From Bradyrhizobium nitroreducens (lineage in GTDB: Bacteria > Pseudomonadota > Alphaproteobacteria > Rhizobiales > Xanthobacteraceae): DNA of 64,000 nt. Under the pieces are notes generated by a model. The model searched no databases, was not told the DNA's origin, and saw only the letters and a program-made list of their open reading frames with translations. The stretch is from assembly GCF_002776695.1 (NCBI RefSeq), contig NZ_LFJC01000003.1, positions 937,746-1,001,745 on the forward strand. The letters run 5' to 3'. Within the stretch, counting starts at the first letter, position 1. Each line of letters starts with the position of its first letter. A program made the position numbers and the translations under genes. Shown in pieces: positions 55,054-63,205 of this stretch.

Positions 55054-55959
55054 CTATCGTGTCTGCTTGATGAACTCGGCGATGCGGTCGGCGACGTCTT
55101 CCGCGAACAGGTCACGAAAGAAGTGATCGGCATCCTCGATCTTGTCGAGCTGAACCCTGCCCCCGCTCGAAGCGGCAAGCGGCGCGAAGGCAGCGGCCAC
55201 ATCGGGCACCACGCTGTCCTTGGTCGCGGCGAGCACCAGCACCGGCAGCTTCACGCGCGCCACGAGAGCGGCCGTGTCCTGACCGGCATCGGGACCGTAG
55301 AACGACGCAAATGCGCGGGCGGATGCCACGGCATTGCGACAATAGATGAAGCCGGGGACGTCCATCCACTCCCCGCCGCGGCCCGCCGCAACCGCTTTCG
55401 TTGCCAGCTCCAGAAACGGTTCGAGCGGCTTGCCATAGGTCTTGGCGTAGGAGGCGCGCAAATCGGCCTCGGCTTTTGCGGTCACCGGCGCCAGCAGCAC
55501 CGCGCCCGCGACCTGCGGGGTGCCGCTGGCTGCGAGATAGCGCGCGACCTGGTTGCCACCGCGCGAATGGCCGAACGCGAAGACCCACCGGGACACGTCC
55601 CTCGCCCGCGCGACCCAGGCGCCGATCTCGGTCACCGCATCCTCGGCGGCATAGTCGTGCCGCACGGCGCAGTCATACATGCCCTTGCGGCGATCGAGCC
55701 CGAGCGACAGCGTGTGCGCAAGCGAGGCGATGCCGCGCTGCTCCAGCGCCTTGGCGATGCCCTGAATGACCTCCATGTCCTTGTGCGCGAGCGTGCCGTG
55801 GGTCATCACGACGAGCGGCGTGTCCGACGTCATTGTGCCGGGCGTGCGCAGCGTCGCGAGCGTCGCGCGGCCGTCGACCGACAGTTCGAGCTCCTGCTCG
55901 GCCGCGCGCGCGGGCACCGCGAGCGTCAGCAAGACCGTCAGTCCCAGCAACCAGCGCAT
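55054..55959 (-). CDS. Secreted alpha/beta hydrolase within the sulfur region
   Basis: A 301-residue exported hydrolase with a signal peptide (MRWLLGLTVLLTLAVPARAA). The strand VVMTHGTLAHKD is followed by a nucleophile elbow GHSRGG near residue 150, and the C-terminal EDADHFF supplies the histidine. Substrate unknown. It lies between two DsrE-like genes on the same strand as sox, which suggests a role with sulfur compounds such as thioesters, but nothing proves this. Confidence 0.82.
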   Translation of the reverse strand: MRWLLGLTVLLTLAVPARAAEQELELSVDGRATLATLRTPGTMTSDTPLVVMTHGTLAHKDMEVIQGIAKALEQRGIASLAHTLSLGLDRRKGMYDCAVRHDYAAEDAVTEIGAWVARARDVSRWVFAFGHSRGGNQVARYLAASGTPQVAGAVLLAPVTAKAEADLRASYAKTYGKPLEPFLELATKAVAAGRGGEWMDVPGFIYCRNAVASARAFASFYGPDAGQDTAALVARVKLPVLVLAATKDSVVPDVAAAFAPLAASSGGRVQLDKIEDADHFFRDLFAEDVADRIAEFIKQTR

Positions 55960-56029
55960 CGAGAGCTCTCCTCACCGCTCGGACAATCTCACATGATCCT
56001 GTGGGTTCATGCACAACCGCTTCCACGTC

Positions 56030-56113
56030 GTCATGGCCGGGCTCGTCCCGGCCATCCACGACCTTTCCCGCGGCACAAAGGACGTGGATGCCCGGGACGA
56101 GCCCGGGCATGAC
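56030..56113. repeat. Palindromic repeat, family B copy 2
   Basis: Arms at 56030-56060 and 56083-56113, the same double-hairpin element as 46327-46406 with a different spacer (TTTCCCGCGGCACAAAG). It divides the hydrolase gene from the second DsrE-like gene, so the operon may be interrupted or attenuated here. Confidence 0.85.
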
Positions 56114-56170
56114 GAGTTTGAGGTTCCAGCACACCGCATCAACACGAGTCGCATATGCGATGGCCCTCCC

Positions 56171-56635
56171 CTACGGCCGGACAATCGTCCAGTTCTTCTC
56201 CGCCAAATCCATCAGCGCGGCAACCCCGACCTGGGTGACGCTGACGCCCTCGATCAGCAGCGGTCGCCTGTCCTCCTTCGCCGCCAGCGTCTCCAGCGTG
56301 TTGCCGCAGGCGATAAAGCTCACATTGGGCATCGATTTCAGGAAGTTCACCAGCCGCTCCTTTACCGGCGAGCGGTCCGCGAGCAGCATGTCGAGCCCGC
56401 CATTGAAGGCGACGACCACGATTTCGACGTCCTCGCCCTGCCCGGAATAATGCCGCGAGACGTTGGCGGCCACATCGAGCACGGCGCGCATCTTGACCGG
56501 GTCGTCGTCGCTGATCTGCAGCGCGAGCCTGTGAGGCTCCGCCGCCCGGGTCACGGCCGGATGGATCGCGACGAGCAGGCCGGCCGCGAGAGCCGCGCGC
56601 AGCAGCGTGCGGCGGCTCGCCCGGCCGTTTTTCAC
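56171..56635 (-). CDS. Exported DsrE-family protein 2
   Basis: A 154-residue protein with a Tat-like signal (SRRTLLRAALAAGLLVAI, cleavage near TRA at 30-32) and a DsrE-like domain: LALQISDDDP opens it, and FIACGNTLETL holds the family cysteine in the same CxNT setting as in the first DsrE-like protein (54600). Its GTG start overlaps the soxD stop (GTGA), so it is translationally coupled to soxD and should be counted as part of the sox operon. Confidence 0.84.
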   Translation of the reverse strand: MKNGRASRRTLLRAALAAGLLVAIHPAVTRAAEPHRLALQISDDDPVKMRAVLDVAANVSRHYSGQGEDVEIVVVAFNGGLDMLLADRSPVKERLVNFLKSMPNVSFIACGNTLETLAAKEDRRPLLIEGVSVTQVGVAALMDLAEKNWTIVRP

Positions 56636-57324
56636 TCCACGCCCCGCGACTTCTTGTCCTTGCCGTCCTCGGGCGTGACGTCGATGGCGGCCGCGCGCCC
56701 GGTGATCTTCACCGGGGCGATGCAATCCTTCATGCAGGGGTCTTTCTGCCAGAACGACTTCTCGCTGGTGGCGCGGTCGTCCATCACAAAGCCCTGCTCG
56801 TTCGGCATCTTGATCGCGGCAAGGGTCTTTCTGTTCAGCTCGAAGTTCTGATCGGTGACGACGTCGTTCAGATACAGGACGTAAGCGACCAGCGCGTAAT
56901 ATTCATCGACCGACAAGGATCCCGTATTGCCATAGGGCATGGCGTGCCTGACGTAGTCGAACACGGTGGAGGCATAGGGCCAGTACGAGCCCACCGTCTT
57001 GACCGGATTGTCCGACGTCAGCGAGCCCTTGCCGCCGGCCAGCACCGGCCAGCGGCCGTTGCCCTCGCCGAACTCGCCGTGGCAGGTCGCGCAATTGTCC
57101 ATGAACAGTTTTTCGCCCTGCGCGACGGTGCCCTTGCCTTCCGGCAGGCCCTGCCCGTCCGGGCGCACGTCGATGTCCCAGCCGCGGATCTCGTCCGCGG
57201 TCGGCGCGCGGCCGATGTGATAGCGCGGGCCGCCCTTGGCATCCGCCTTCTGCTGCGCAAGCGCCGGCGCGCCCAGCGCGCAGGCCGTCAGCGCCACTGC
57301 AATGAGCTTAAGCGACTTCGACAT
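56632..57324 (-). CDS. soxD: SoxD, cytochrome c subunit of sulfane dehydrogenase SoxCD
   Basis: A 230-residue periplasmic cytochrome with a signal peptide (SLKLIAVALTACALGAPALA) and one heme motif CATCHG near residue 78, with a likely Met ligand in HAMPYGNTG. It partners SoxC to oxidise sulfane sulfur on SoxY to sulfone. It has a single heme, shorter than the diheme SoxD of Paracoccus. Two extra cysteines, CMKDC, are near the end. The start lies inside soxC (17-base overlap). Confidence 0.9.
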   Translation of the reverse strand: MSKSLKLIAVALTACALGAPALAQQKADAKGGPRYHIGRAPTADEIRGWDIDVRPDGQGLPEGKGTVAQGEKLFMDNCATCHGEFGEGNGRWPVLAGGKGSLTSDNPVKTVGSYWPYASTVFDYVRHAMPYGNTGSLSVDEYYALVAYVLYLNDVVTDQNFELNRKTLAAIKMPNEQGFVMDDRATSEKSFWQKDPCMKDCIAPVKITGRAAAIDVTPEDGKDKKSRGVE

Positions 57325-58570
57325 TCTCGACCTCACCACTGGCCTGCACATGCCAGGTCTGGATGCCATTGTTGTGATAGATGGAGTTCACGCCGCGGAT
57401 CTTGCGCAGCTCGGCCTTGCTCGGCTGCACGTAGCCGGTCTCGTCCTGCACGCGCGATTGCAGCAGCAGCGGCTCGCCGTTCCAGTCGAACTCGTAGTAG
57501 AAGCGCGTCAGCGCCTTGTCGAGCACGGGCCCGTCGAGCCGCGCCGGCCACCAGTTGCGGCCGCCGTCGAGCGACACGTCCACGCGCTTGACCTTGCCGT
57601 TGCCGCTCCAGGCCAGCCCCGACACGATGGTAAAGCCCTTGCCGTGCCTGATCGGCGCCTGCGGGCTCGGGCTCGTGATCACGGACTTGGCGTCCATCGA
57701 CCAGGTGAAGCGGCGCGCCTTGCCGTTCGGCATGAGGTCCGTGTATTTCGAGGTCTCCTCGCGGGTGTGCCAGGGCTGGTCGCCGACCTTGATGCGGCGC
57801 AGCCATTTGACCCAGAGATTGCCCTGCCAGCCCGGCACGACCAATCGCATCGGATAGCCCTGCTCGGGATAGAGCGCCTCGCCGTTCATCTTGTAGGCGA
57901 TGATGCAATCGTCGAGCGCCTTCTCGATCGGCAGGCTGCGGTCCATCGCGGCCGCATCGGCGCCCTCGACCAGCAGCCACTTGCCGTTGGTCTTGACACC
58001 GGCTTCTTCCAGCAGCGTGCGCAGCGACACGCCGGTGTACTGCACGCAATGGATCATGCCGTGGGTGAACTGGCAGCCGTTGAGCTGGGCGCCACGCCAT
58101 TCCATGCCCGAATTGGCCGCGCACTCCATGAAGTGGATGCGGTTGACGCGCGGATAGCGCTTCAGCTCGTCCAGCGTGAGAATGAGCGGTCGCTCGACGA
58201 GGCCATGGATCATCAGGCGATGATCGGCCGGATCGACCTCCGCGATGCCGCCGTGATGGCGTTCGAAACAGAGCCCGTTCGGAGTGATGATGCCTTCGAG
58301 CTCGTGCAGCGGGGTGAAGCTCACCGAGGATTCGCGCGAGGCGGTCAGCCATTCGACGTCGCGCCGCACCACGTCCTTTTCGAATTTCGACGGCTTGCCG
58401 TAGGGCCGCACCGCGACGCCCTCGCCGAGCGACCTGGTCCATTCCGGGACGTTGGGCGGCTGGTTGGCGGGATTGCCGCCGGCGGCGGCCGGCCTTGCCA
58501 GCATCGTGGCCGCGACGCCTGCGCCGGCGGCCAGGAAGCTGCGACGGGATTGGCTGTCTGTCTTCGACAT
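57308..58570 (-). CDS. soxC: SoxC, molybdopterin sulfane dehydrogenase subunit
   Basis: A 420-residue Tat-exported enzyme (SRRSFLAAGAGVAA signal) of the sulfite oxidase fold. HFMECAANSGMEW gives the molybdenum-binding Cys (about 155). A Mo-pterin domain (about 60-290) is followed by a dimerisation domain with VSLDGGRNWWPA. Together with SoxD it removes six electrons from SoxY-bound sulfur in the periplasm. It begins 7 bases after soxB ends. Confidence 0.96.
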   Translation of the reverse strand: MSKTDSQSRRSFLAAGAGVAATMLARPAAAGGNPANQPPNVPEWTRSLGEGVAVRPYGKPSKFEKDVVRRDVEWLTASRESSVSFTPLHELEGIITPNGLCFERHHGGIAEVDPADHRLMIHGLVERPLILTLDELKRYPRVNRIHFMECAANSGMEWRGAQLNGCQFTHGMIHCVQYTGVSLRTLLEEAGVKTNGKWLLVEGADAAAMDRSLPIEKALDDCIIAYKMNGEALYPEQGYPMRLVVPGWQGNLWVKWLRRIKVGDQPWHTREETSKYTDLMPNGKARRFTWSMDAKSVITSPSPQAPIRHGKGFTIVSGLAWSGNGKVKRVDVSLDGGRNWWPARLDGPVLDKALTRFYYEFDWNGEPLLLQSRVQDETGYVQPSKAELRKIRGVNSIYHNNGIQTWHVQASGEVENVEVA

Positions 58571-58576
58571 CGCTTG

Positions 58577-60265
58577 TTACGCTCCGGTGACTTTGACGGC
58601 CCGGTTGGGCTCGAGACGAACGGTCTTCTGCCGCGTCAAATAGTTCGCGACGACGTCCCAGATCGGCGGCCCCTCGGTTCCTTCGTTGACGCTGGCCCAG
58701 CCCGCGACCTGATATTCCCTGGCGGGATCGATCGGCGCACCGGTCTTGGCCATCTGCATGTCCGAGATGCGCTGGCCCTGCGGCTTGGTCACGTCGATCG
58801 CGTAGGACAGCCCGCCGATCCGCACCATGTCGCCGCCCTGCTGGTAATAGGGATCGACGTTGAAGAGATTGTCGGCGACGTCCTCGATGATCTCCTTCAG
58901 CCGCGCGCCGGTCATGCCCATGCGGTAGACCGCGGGATAGGTGATCGCGGTGGCGTTGGTGACGTCCTCGAAGGTGATGTCCTGCCCCGGCAGCACGCTG
59001 GTGCCCCAGCGGAAGCCGGGCGACAGCGCGATCTCGGCGTCGCGCTCCTGCAGCAAGGCCTGGCAGATCAGGTCGTCGAAGGTGCCGTTGAAATTGCCGC
59101 GGCGGTAGAGCAGCGAGTCGGTCTTGCCGAGCACTTTGGCGAGATCGGAGGCGAAGGGCTTGCGCACCTCGGCGATCCTGGCGGCCATCTCGGCGTCCGC
59201 ACTGATCACGTCGGAGAACAGCGGAATCAGCTTGTACCTGTAGGCCTTGACCTCGCCGTCGCGGACGTCGAGATCGAGCCGCGAGACGAACTTGCCGGAC
59301 GAGCCCGAGGCGATCAGCAGGGTCTTGCCGACCTTCACCGCCTCAGGCAGCGCGTCATGGGTATGTCCGGTCAGGATGACGTCGATGCCCTTGACGCGGC
59401 TCGCAAGCTTGCGATCGACGTCGAAGCCGTTGTGCGAGAGCAGCACGACGAGCTGCGCGCCGCCCTTGCGGGCCTTGTCGACCTGCGCCTGGACGTCCTC
59501 CTCGCGCACGCCGAACGACCAGTTCGGAATCATCCAGCGCGGATTGGCGACCGGCGTATAGGGGAAGGCCTGGCCGAGCACCGCGATCTTGACGCCGCCG
59601 CGCTCGATCATGGTCGAGGCGTCGAACGCCGCCTCGTTCCATTCGGTGTCGCGGATGTTGAGGCCGAGGAACGGGAAGCCGAGCCCTTCGATGGCCTGCT
59701 TGACCCGCTCGGTGCCATAGGTGAACTCCCAATGGCCGGTCATGGCATCGGGCTTGAGCAGCGCCATGCAATCGATCATGTCCTGGCCGCGCGTCTTCAG
59801 CGACGACCACGAGCCCTGCCAGGTGTCGCCGCCGTCGAGCAGCGCGACCTTGTCGCCGCGCTCGGCGCGGATCGCCTTGATCACGGTCGCGGCGCGATCG
59901 AGGCCGCCGATCTTGCCATAGCTCTTGGCCAGCGCCTCGAAATCCTCCGAGGTCAGGGCATAGGCCGCCGACGAGCCGGGCGCGATGCCGAAGCGGGCGA
60001 GAAACTCCTTGCCGGTGACGTGCGGCGGCAAGCCCTTGGCCTCGCCGACGCCGAGATTGGTCGAGGGCTCGCGGAAATACAGCGGCATCAGCTGGCCGTG
60101 AATGTCGGTCACGTGCACCAGCGTGACGTTGCCGAGCGGCTCGAATGCCAGCAATTCCTTCTCGGTCAGGCGCTGCTGGGCGACCGCCCGGGTCAGGCCG
60201 GAGCCTGTGCCGGCCAGCGCGGCCGTGGCCGCGGCGACCTGCATGAATTCGCGGCGAGAGATCAT
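58577..60265 (-). CDS. soxB: SoxB, dimanganese S-sulfosulfanyl-L-cysteine sulfohydrolase
   Basis: A 562-residue periplasmic enzyme with a Tat signal (ISRREFMQVAAATAAL). Metal-site motifs are VTDIHGQLMP (about 55), GGDTWQGS (about 142), TGHWEFTYG (about 171), LLSHNGFD (about 275) and TGHTHDALP (about 300). It hydrolyses sulfonate from SoxY-bound substrate, releasing sulfate. It starts 24 bases after soxA ends, with an AGGAGC ribosome site. Confidence 0.97.
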   Translation of the reverse strand: MISRREFMQVAAATAALAGTGSGLTRAVAQQRLTEKELLAFEPLGNVTLVHVTDIHGQLMPLYFREPSTNLGVGEAKGLPPHVTGKEFLARFGIAPGSSAAYALTSEDFEALAKSYGKIGGLDRAATVIKAIRAERGDKVALLDGGDTWQGSWSSLKTRGQDMIDCMALLKPDAMTGHWEFTYGTERVKQAIEGLGFPFLGLNIRDTEWNEAAFDASTMIERGGVKIAVLGQAFPYTPVANPRWMIPNWSFGVREEDVQAQVDKARKGGAQLVVLLSHNGFDVDRKLASRVKGIDVILTGHTHDALPEAVKVGKTLLIASGSSGKFVSRLDLDVRDGEVKAYRYKLIPLFSDVISADAEMAARIAEVRKPFASDLAKVLGKTDSLLYRRGNFNGTFDDLICQALLQERDAEIALSPGFRWGTSVLPGQDITFEDVTNATAITYPAVYRMGMTGARLKEIIEDVADNLFNVDPYYQQGGDMVRIGGLSYAIDVTKPQGQRISDMQMAKTGAPIDPAREYQVAGWASVNEGTEGPPIWDVVANYLTRQKTVRLEPNRAVKVTGA

Positions 60266-60289
60266 GCGCGATGCTCCTGGAAACCGTGG

Positions 60290-61111
60290 TTAGTTGCGCA
60301 CCGAGGGCGTCTCGACCGGCAAGCCGATGCCGCGCCAGGCGACATAGAGCTCGAGCGCGAGGAACTCGTCCGAGAGCGGCTTGAACGGCTCGGCGCGCAC
60401 GTCGAACATGCAGCCTTCGAAGCGCTCGTGCAGCGGCACCAGGCGCTGGTCGCGCAGCCGGTAGGTCGGAAAGCCGTTGGTCTGGCCCTGGCTGAGGAAA
60501 TCGGCGCGCATGAACTTGCCGTTGTTGCGCTCATGGCAGGACTCACAGGCAAGATCGAGCTGGCCGTAGCGCGTGTAATAGATCTGCTTGCCGCGCTCGA
60601 ACCAGGGCGACATCGGCCCGTCGGTCTTCACCGCGACAGGCATGCCGTGCGACTGGTAACGCACGAAGGTGGTCATGTCGGTGAGCTCGCGGGACTTGAA
60701 TTTCCAGGGCTCGGCCTTCATGTGCTCGCTGCGGCAGATGTTGATGCGCTGCTCGAGGTTGACCGGCTTCTTCAGCTTGTCGTCCCATTTCGGCATGGCG
60801 GCGCCGACGCCCTTCATGCTGGTCTCGGCCTCGCCGTGACAGCTCATGCAGGACTTGCCCTCGCTGCCCTCGGCCTTCTTCCAGGCATCAGCGGCGCGCT
60901 CCACCGCGAGGAAGCCCGGGTTTTCGAGGTCATCGTCCTGCAGCGCGCGGGTCTCCTTGCTGCGGAATTCGTAGCCGGAGATGATGGTCTTGAAGACGTG
61001 GCCGGGCGGCGCCGCGACGCCCTTGCGCTCGGCCTCGTCCGCGACCGCGAGCGTCGCAACCGACGCGGCGGCCACGACCAGAGCGGCCAACCCAAGATAT
61101 CGTCGCGCCAT
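60290..61111 (-). CDS. soxA: SoxA, diheme cytochrome of SoxAX
   Basis: A 273-residue periplasmic c-type cytochrome. Signal peptide about 1-24; heme motifs CMSCH (88-92) and CESCH (189-193); catalytic cysteine in FEGCMFDVRAEPF (Cys 234), the residue that carries the persulfide in known SoxA. With SoxX it couples thiosulfate to SoxY. The internal ATG (MARRYLG) with GAGGGAGG site is preferred to one 15 codons upstream, which overlaps soxZ. Confidence 0.95.
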   Translation of the reverse strand: MARRYLGLAALVVAAASVATLAVADEAERKGVAAPPGHVFKTIISGYEFRSKETRALQDDDLENPGFLAVERAADAWKKAEGSEGKSCMSCHGEAETSMKGVGAAMPKWDDKLKKPVNLEQRINICRSEHMKAEPWKFKSRELTDMTTFVRYQSHGMPVAVKTDGPMSPWFERGKQIYYTRYGQLDLACESCHERNNGKFMRADFLSQGQTNGFPTYRLRDQRLVPLHERFEGCMFDVRAEPFKPLSDEFLALELYVAWRGIGLPVETPSVRN

Positions 61112-61139
61112 CGGTGCCTCCCTCAATGCGCCGCGCGCA

Positions 61140-61466
61140 TCATGCCTTGAGCGCAATCTTCTCTTCGGCCGTGATCACCGAGCCGTCGTCGTCGGTCCAG
61201 GCGAACTTGAAGGTTCCGGCCTCGTCGATCCTGGCGTCGAACTGGATGTAGGGATTGGCCGAGATCGCCGGCTCCAGCGCGCACGAGAACACCGGCTTGC
61301 CGTTGAACTCGCAGGCGAACTTGTTGATGATCTTGCGCGGAATGGTCTTGCCCTGCGCGTCCTTGCGCTGGCCCGATTCCATGACGTGCGAGACCAGGGT
61401 CTTGATCTGGATCACCTCGCCCTTGGCCGCTTCCTTGGGGAGCTTGATGCGCGGTTTGTCTGCCAT
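61140..61466 (-). CDS. soxZ: SoxZ, sulfur-carrier partner of SoxY
   Basis: A 108-residue Ig-like beta protein (MADKPRIKLPKEAAKGEVIQ start, a SoxZ pattern) that pairs with SoxY to present the sulfur substrate. VSHVMESGQRKDAQGK (about 30-45) and ACEFNGKPVF are typical. It has no signal of its own and leaves with SoxY. A GGAGAG ribosome site precedes the ATG. Confidence 0.96.
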   Translation of the reverse strand: MADKPRIKLPKEAAKGEVIQIKTLVSHVMESGQRKDAQGKTIPRKIINKFACEFNGKPVFSCALEPAISANPYIQFDARIDEAGTFKFAWTDDDGSVITAEEKIALKA

Positions 61467-61485
61467 TGTTTCTCTCCTGAAGCCT

Positions 61486-61938
61486 TTAGCCGCCGCAGCC
61501 GCCGATGGTGACCTTGACGGTCTTCTGCTCCGTGAACAGCGACCCGTCACTCATCTTCGCGACCGCGATCACGTTCTGCGTGGTCGCGAGCCGGATCCGG
61601 ATCGAGGCTTCGGCCTTGCCGGACAGCGGCGTGAACGACAGCGTCGCCACGCCCGCGTTCGGGTTGCCGTCGGCGAGGATCATGACGTCCTTGACGTAGG
61701 AGTCCGCGGTCATCGGGCTCTCGATGTTGATCGACAGCGGAACGGTGTTGCCGTTCTCCGCGATCTCCGGCAGATCGAGCGAAATCTTGCCCTTCACCGG
61801 CTGCTTGCCGCCAGTGAACTTCTCGATCCACTTCGCCGCGTCGCCCGTCACTTCGGCATCCGCCGCCATGGGCATCAGCGTCAGCATGACGAAGCCGCCC
61901 CCGAGCGCAAATGCCTGCCGTCGATTGATGGCTTTCAT
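61486..61938 (-). CDS. soxY: SoxY, covalent sulfur carrier
   Basis: A 150-residue exported protein with a Tat-style signal (NRRQAFALGGGFVML). It ends with the swinging arm GGCGG, whose cysteine bears thiosulfate and later intermediates. The middle has SINIESPMTADSYVKDVMIL. It begins 18 bases after soxX ends and pairs with SoxZ downstream. Confidence 0.96.
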   Translation of the reverse strand: MKAINRRQAFALGGGFVMLTLMPMAADAEVTGDAAKWIEKFTGGKQPVKGKISLDLPEIAENGNTVPLSINIESPMTADSYVKDVMILADGNPNAGVATLSFTPLSGKAEASIRIRLATTQNVIAVAKMSDGSLFTEQKTVKVTIGGCGG

Positions 61939-61956
61939 TCCTGATCCTCCTCGCCG

Positions 61957-62412
61957 TCAGTTCAGCGTCTTGAGAAAAGCGATGACGTCCTCGACCTGCG
62001 CGGCCGTCAAAATGGACTTGCCGACGAATTCCGGCCGCACCCGGCTGAGGCCCTCGTTCCTGAAGAACGCGGGCATCACGGTGTTGGTGAAGATGCGCTT
62101 GGGGTCGGCGACGATGAGGCGGAGTTGCGCCTCGCTGTAGCGGCCGGCGACGCCGTCGAGCGACGGGCCGAACTCGCCGTGGAATTCCTCCGACTTCAGG
62201 CTGGTGACCTGATGGCAGGCCAGGCAATTGCCGAGCGTGCGCGTCAGGAACACCTTCTTGCCGGCGGCGGCATCGCCGGGCGCGCCGGTCAGGGATTTGG
62301 GCAGGGAGTCGTTGACGACATCGAGCTTGATCGGCTCCTTGACGGCCTCTTGCGCGAGGCCGACACTGGCCGACAGACAAAGTGCAAACGCAGCCGCAAG
62401 CGAGCGCCGCAT
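61957..62412 (-). CDS. soxX: SoxX, monoheme cytochrome of SoxAX
   Basis: A 151-residue periplasmic cytochrome with a signal peptide (about 1-20). The heme motif CLACH is at 63-67, and TNTVMPAFF (about 110-118) supplies the Met ligand. It takes electrons when SoxA links thiosulfate to SoxY. The start with an AGGAAAC ribosome site is preferred to one 21 codons upstream, as the latter would lie in the operator. First gene of soxXYZABCD. Confidence 0.95.
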   Translation of the reverse strand: MRRSLAAAFALCLSASVGLAQEAVKEPIKLDVVNDSLPKSLTGAPGDAAAGKKVFLTRTLGNCLACHQVTSLKSEEFHGEFGPSLDGVAGRYSEAQLRLIVADPKRIFTNTVMPAFFRNEGLSRVRPEFVGKSILTAAQVEDVIAFLKTLN

Positions 62413-62483
62413 GTTTCCTACCCTTATCGCGGGGTGACGCCCGCTTTCGACCACGATGGACTCACGGTCCATCAAATTCAGTT

Positions 62484-62503
62484 ATTATGATATGTTCATA
62501 TGA
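62484..62503 (-). promoter_or_regulatory. Predicted SoxR (ArsR-family) operator upstream of soxX
   Basis: ATATG-TT-CATAT at 62490-62501 is a perfect 5-base inverted repeat with longer near symmetry (TGATATG/CATATGA). It shares the 10-mer ATTATGATAT with the site at 63163-63172. It lies 72 to 91 bases upstream of soxX in AT-rich DNA. ArsR-family SoxR repressors are known to bind such sites in other sox clusters; binding here is inferred. Confidence 0.62.
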
Positions 62504-62540
62504 ATGGCAGCGTCAAGCGAAATTCGCTGGACGCGTCCCA

Positions 62541-63164
62541 TCAGCCGTTGGCTGCGAGGAAATCCCGGAACGAGCCGCGCTCATAGGCGCGCTCCCGCAC
62601 GAAGCGGAACATCGCCAGGAAGTGCGGCGGCTTGAGATAACCGGGTGCCCGCGCCACCTCGCGCGCCATCGCGTCTTTCGCTTGGAGGCCATCCACGGAC
62701 GGCGGAAAGAACTGGAAGGTGGGCGTGAAGCGGATGCCGTATTTCCGGGCGAGGTCCTTCTCCGCCAATTCCTCGCGGTCGAAATCGGTCACCTTGCGCG
62801 AGCCGATCAGGTTGAGCTGCAATACCTCGAAATTGTCGCGGATATAACCGGCGATGCCGGCGTCGGCAAAATTCACCAGATGCGTCTCGCGGCAATAGGG
62901 ACAGCCGCGCAGCTCCCACATGACGGCGAGGCGCTTGCCGCCGGCCGCGGCGCTCTCCAGATCCTCGCGCAGATCGAGGAAGCTCTGCAGGAACCAGGGC
63001 TCGTGATAGAGCCCGTCTTCTCCCACGGCGGGCTCGGCCGCCGCCGCGCCGCGGCCGGCCAATGCCGCGCCGGCGACTAATGAGAGAAGACCGCGCCGCG
63101 TCGGCGTGCGAAGCGACAACAGGCTTTCGGGCGTCGGAAGATCTTGCGCGCTGCTCATTTTCAT
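62541..63164 (-). CDS. soxW: SoxW-like periplasmic thioredoxin
   Basis: A 207-residue protein with a Tat-style signal (TRRGLLSLVAGAALAGRG, about 22-42) and a thioredoxin fold with the active site CPYC at 88-91 (LRGCPYCRETH). SoxW in other organisms keeps SoxY thiols reduced, receiving electrons through SoxV. No soxV gene is in the window. There is no clear ribosome site; starts at 63164 or 63158 are possible, and both lie inside the operator. It is separated from soxX by a second operator. Confidence 0.86.
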   Translation of the reverse strand: MKMSSAQDLPTPESLLSLRTPTRRGLLSLVAGAALAGRGAAAAEPAVGEDGLYHEPWFLQSFLDLREDLESAAAGGKRLAVMWELRGCPYCRETHLVNFADAGIAGYIRDNFEVLQLNLIGSRKVTDFDREELAEKDLARKYGIRFTPTFQFFPPSVDGLQAKDAMAREVARAPGYLKPPHFLAMFRFVRERAYERGSFRDFLAANG

Positions 63165-63179
63165 TATGATATTCGAATA
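63163..63179. promoter_or_regulatory. Predicted operator between soxW and a divergent secreted-protein gene
   Basis: ATTATGATAT (63163-63172), also found upstream of soxX, runs into the perfect palindrome TATTCGAATA (63170-63179). It overlaps the possible soxW start and is about 27 bases upstream of the divergent gene at 63206, so one bound repressor could cover both genes. Confidence 0.6.
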
Positions 63180-63205
63180 CACGAATGTGACAAGGAGTTC
63201 CGATC

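Noticed and set aside
57236..61150. A 1304-codon open frame on the plus strand opposite soxA to soxD
   Set aside because: It is the antisense of sox genes with clear families. Long antisense frames are expected in high-GC DNA, and its translation is His/Arg/Gly-rich with no domain.
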